Positions 62,028 to 64,000 of a stretch of DNA of 64,000 nucleotides are shown one piece after another (the first letter of the stretch is position 1; every line of letters starts with the position of its first letter). Both the position numbers and the translations under genes were made by a program. The notes beneath the pieces are model-generated. The model saw only the letters and a program-made list of their open reading frames with translations. It searched no databases and had not been told where the DNA came from. The stretch lies in NCBI GenBank assembly GCA_016871275.1, contig VFZG01000014.1, forward strand, positions 1-64,000, in the 5' to 3' direction. Source of the DNA: Acidimicrobiia bacterium. Its GTDB lineage: Bacteria > Acidobacteriota > Vicinamibacteria > Vicinamibacterales > UBA2999.

Positions 62028-62064
62028 GGTCGGTTCGGGGGGACCCGGGCCGGCCTTTTTCTTT
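62028..62064 (+). terminator. Rho-independent terminator after the NHL-repeat gene
   Basis: GGTCGG (62028-62033) pairs with CCGGCC (62050-62055), with one G-U pair and further GGG/CCC pairing in the loop, followed by TTTTTCTTT. It separates the NHL gene from uppS. Confidence 0.75.
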
Positions 62065-62095
62065 GCCCGTGCCGGGAGTAACATCAACCAACTCC

Positions 62096-62884
62096 ATGTC
62101 CCTCGATCACCTGCTGGAGTGGATCCCGAAGGGCGGACCCGAAGAGGCGCTGGCGCGCCAAGTCGAGTTCGACCGCCTGCCGCGACATGTCGCCATCATC
62201 ATGGACGGCAACGGCCGGTGGGCCGGCGAGCGGCACCTGCCGCGTGTTGAAGGACACCGCGCCGGCGTGGATGCGGTGCGCGACGTCATTGAGACCTCGG
62301 CCCGTCTCGGCCTTGAAGTCCTGACCCTCTACGCGTTCTCGGTCGAAAACTGGAAGCGGCCGGCGGCCGAAGTCAACACCCTGATGGGGCTGCTCAAGCG
62401 CTATCTCGGCCTCGAGCTCGAGACGCTGCTGCGCAACAACATCCGTTTCAACGTCATCGGCCGGGCCGACGCCCTGGCGCCGGACATTCGCACCGAGCTG
62501 CTCGACGCCGAGCGCAAGACGTCGAAGAACACCGGGATGATTTTCAACATCGCGCTGAACTACGGCGGCCGTACGGAAATCGTCGACGCCGCGCGCCGCG
62601 CCATCGAAGCCGGCATCAAGCCCCAAGATCTCGACGAGGATCGTTTTTCGAACCTGCTCTACACCGCCCGCCAGCCGGATCCCGACCTGCTGATCCGGAC
62701 GAGCGGCGAAATGCGGGTCAGCAACTTCCTCCTCTGGCAGATTGCCTATGCGGAGATCTGGGTGACGGACACGTTGTGGCCCGATTTCCGCTGCCGCCAT
62801 CTCCTGGAAGGCGTGGTCGCCTACCAGAAGCGCGATCGCCGATTCGGCGGCATCACACCTGCTGTTCCCGCCGGCGTCCGTTAA
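62096..62884 (+). CDS. uppS: Undecaprenyl (isoprenyl) diphosphate synthase
   Basis: Cis-prenyltransferase making the lipid carrier of cell wall synthesis. HVAIIMDGNGRWAGERHLPRVEGHRAG holds the catalytic Asp; TLYAFSVENWKRP, NIALNYGGRTEIVDA and DLLIRTSGEMRVSNFLLWQIAYAE are the other conserved regions. 262 residues. ATG 62096 is the best start, after the terminator. It heads uppS-cdsA-dxr. Confidence 0.96.
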   Translation: MSLDHLLEWIPKGGPEEALARQVEFDRLPRHVAIIMDGNGRWAGERHLPRVEGHRAGVDAVRDVIETSARLGLEVLTLYAFSVENWKRPAAEVNTLMGLLKRYLGLELETLLRNNIRFNVIGRADALAPDIRTELLDAERKTSKNTGMIFNIALNYGGRTEIVDAARRAIEAGIKPQDLDEDRFSNLLYTARQPDPDLLIRTSGEMRVSNFLLWQIAYAEIWVTDTLWPDFRCRHLLEGVVAYQKRDRRFGGITPAVPAGVR

Positions 62885-62887
62885 TAC

Positions 62888-63679
62888 ATGACTCGTGTTC
62901 TGAGCGGCGTCGTGCTTGGCGCCGTCGCGCTCGCGTTGATCTGGTTTCTCAGTTCGGCGGCGCTTCTGGTCGTGGCGCTCGCGCTGGCAGCGCTCGCGTT
63001 CCACGAGTACGAACGCGTGGTCCGCGCGATAGGCGCGACGGTGCCGTACTGGACGTCGCTGGCCGGCACGCTGCTGGTTTGCGCGACGGTGCCCTTTCCG
63101 TACCTCGATCTCGAGTTCGTCCTGGCCGGCACGTTGCTGGTCATCGCGTTCAAGGTGCTGGCGTCGGACCGCACCGGCCCATCACTGCTGACCGATCCGG
63201 CCGCGGCGCTCCTCGCGCCGATCTACATCGGGCTCGGCCTTGGCTGCCTGGTGTCCGTGCACGCGATTGCCGGCAGGGAGGGCGTGTTGCTGTTGATCGC
63301 CACCGTCGCGGTCAGCGACACCTCGCAGTACTACATGGGCCGCGCGTTCGGGCGCACGCCGCTGTCGCCGCGGAGCCCGAAAAAGACCCGTGAAGGCGCC
63401 GCCGGCGGGTTGGTGGTGGCACCGCTGTTTCTCGTCGTCGCCGGCGCCTACTGGCTGCCGGCGTTTCCGTGGTGGTGGCACGCGAGCCTGGGGCTGGCGA
63501 TTGCCATCACCGGCATCATCGGTGACCTGTTCGAGTCGATGCTGAAGCGCGCCGCGGGTATGAAAGACAGCGGGGCGCTGATTCCCGGCCACGGCGGCGT
63601 GCTCGATCGCATCGACGCACTGCTGTTTGCCGCACCTGTGTGCTACTTCTTCCTGCGCAACGTGTGGACCCTGCCATGA
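62888..63679 (+). CDS. cdsA: Phosphatidate cytidylyltransferase
   Basis: Forms CDP-diacylglycerol from phosphatidate and CTP. 263 residues with about eight hydrophobic segments. The signature is GDLFESMLKRAAGMKDSG, then PGHGGVLDRIDALLFAAP. AVSDTSQYYMGRAFGRTPLSPRSPKKT carries the substrate site. Follows uppS by 3 bases and overlaps dxr by ATGA. Confidence 0.96.
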   Translation: MTRVLSGVVLGAVALALIWFLSSAALLVVALALAALAFHEYERVVRAIGATVPYWTSLAGTLLVCATVPFPYLDLEFVLAGTLLVIAFKVLASDRTGPSLLTDPAAALLAPIYIGLGLGCLVSVHAIAGREGVLLLIATVAVSDTSQYYMGRAFGRTPLSPRSPKKTREGAAGGLVVAPLFLVVAGAYWLPAFPWWWHASLGLAIAITGIIGDLFESMLKRAAGMKDSGALIPGHGGVLDRIDALLFAAPVCYFFLRNVWTLP

Positions 63680-64000
63680 AACGGGTTGCGATTCTCGGAT
63701 CGACGGGTTCGATTGGCACGAGCGCGCTCGACGTGGCGCGCACGCACCCCGGCCGCGTGGAGGTCGTGGCCATCGCCGCCGCGACCAATGTCGGCGCGAT
63801 GGTGACGCAGATCCTCGAGTTCCGGCCCCGCGCGGTGGCGATGGCTACCGGCGACGCGATGGACAAGCTCACCGCGGCGCTCGGTGGATCGCCGGCCGAA
63901 ACGTCCGGCGTCGGCAACGAGGGGCTTTGTCAGATCGCCGCGCACCCCGACGTCGACATCGTGCTGTGCGCCTCGTCCGGCACGGCGGCGCTCGATGCGG
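63676..64000 (+). CDS. dxr: 1-deoxy-D-xylulose 5-phosphate reductoisomerase, N-terminal part
   Basis: First committed enzyme of the MEP isoprenoid pathway. The NADPH motif GSTGSIGTSALDVARTHP is near the N-terminus; DIVLCASSGTAALDA is the later conserved region. Only the first ~108 residues are in the window; the gene runs off the right edge. It fits the common uppS-cdsA-dxr cluster. Confidence 0.95.
   Translation, partial: MKRVAILGSTGSIGTSALDVARTHPGRVEVVAIAAATNVGAMVTQILEFRPRAVAMATGDAMDKLTAALGGSPAETSGVGNEGLCQIAAHPDVDIVLCASSGTAALDA

Noticed and set aside
62028-62064. A riboswitch before uppS
   Set aside because: The structure is a short stem followed by a T-run and is explained by a terminator for the upstream gene.

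Overview
The window is GC-rich bacterial chromosome with dense, overlapping genes. Several features suggest Acidobacteriota, probably Vicinamibacteria-like: a GldA/GldF/GldG/DUF4340 transporter set, a remnant that looks like an ADOP-type (acidobacterial duplicated orphan) permease, Tat-exported Gfo/Idh/MocA proteins and cytochrome-c amine oxidation. This placement is inference; there is no rRNA in the window. I saw no tRNA, CRISPR array, insertion sequence, phage gene or replication origin.

Layout. 1-10 kb: end of a 2-hydroxyacid dehydrogenase, nth, a cyclophilin, a DUF72 protein, queE-queC (queuosine precursor), a damaged sensor kinase, an AlaX-type tRNA editing enzyme, an SDR, an aldehyde dehydrogenase, a UreH/NicO-type permease and a YeiH-family permease. 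10-16.4 kb (minus strand): ABC ATPase, permease, GldG-like protein, DUF4340 and a PBP4-type carboxypeptidase in one operon. 16.5-23.9 kb: penicillin acylase remnant, ArsR regulator plus Zn/Cd-type P1B ATPase, a LysW-like acidic zinc ribbon overlapping larE, a large membrane protein, and Pal. 24-34.2 kb: two pyrimidine operons, pyrK-pyrD-pyrF (minus) and pyrR-pyrB-pyrC-pyrE (plus, with a PyrR-type RNA hairpin over the ribosome binding site), separated by a phosphodiesterase-like membrane protein, CorA and an amidase. 35-43.4 kb: a sugar-oxidation neighbourhood (nucleoside-type MFS, two Gfo/Idh/MocA proteins, sugar isomerase, DUF1080, GMC oxidoreductase with its small subunit).

44-52.6 kb holds the most notable system: a compact, almost fully overlapping operon for quinohemoprotein amine dehydrogenase (QHNDH): qhpG, qhpA, qhpD, qhpC, qhpB, qhpF, qhpE. 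The small gamma subunit keeps every residue known to form the CTQ cofactor and the three Cys-to-Asp/Glu thioether bridges. All known maturation functions are present: radical SAM crosslinker, flavin monooxygenase, subtilisin-like leader protease and ABC exporter. No qhpR regulator is visible.

52.6-64 kb: GNAT, M28 peptidase, ankyrin remnant, two glycosyltransferases, a TolC-type protein, a pyrE remnant in a nested inverted repeat, truA, a HupE/UreJ-like protein, an NHL-type propeller protein, then uppS-cdsA-dxr.

Two window-wide patterns stand out. First, eight or so genes have lost an internal or terminal block while their neighbours are intact, either from real deletions or assembly collapse. 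Second, many of the few true spacers carry short tandem or inverted 'phrase' repeats, and several operons have a -10-like box only 6-11 bases before the start codon, suggesting leaderless transcripts.
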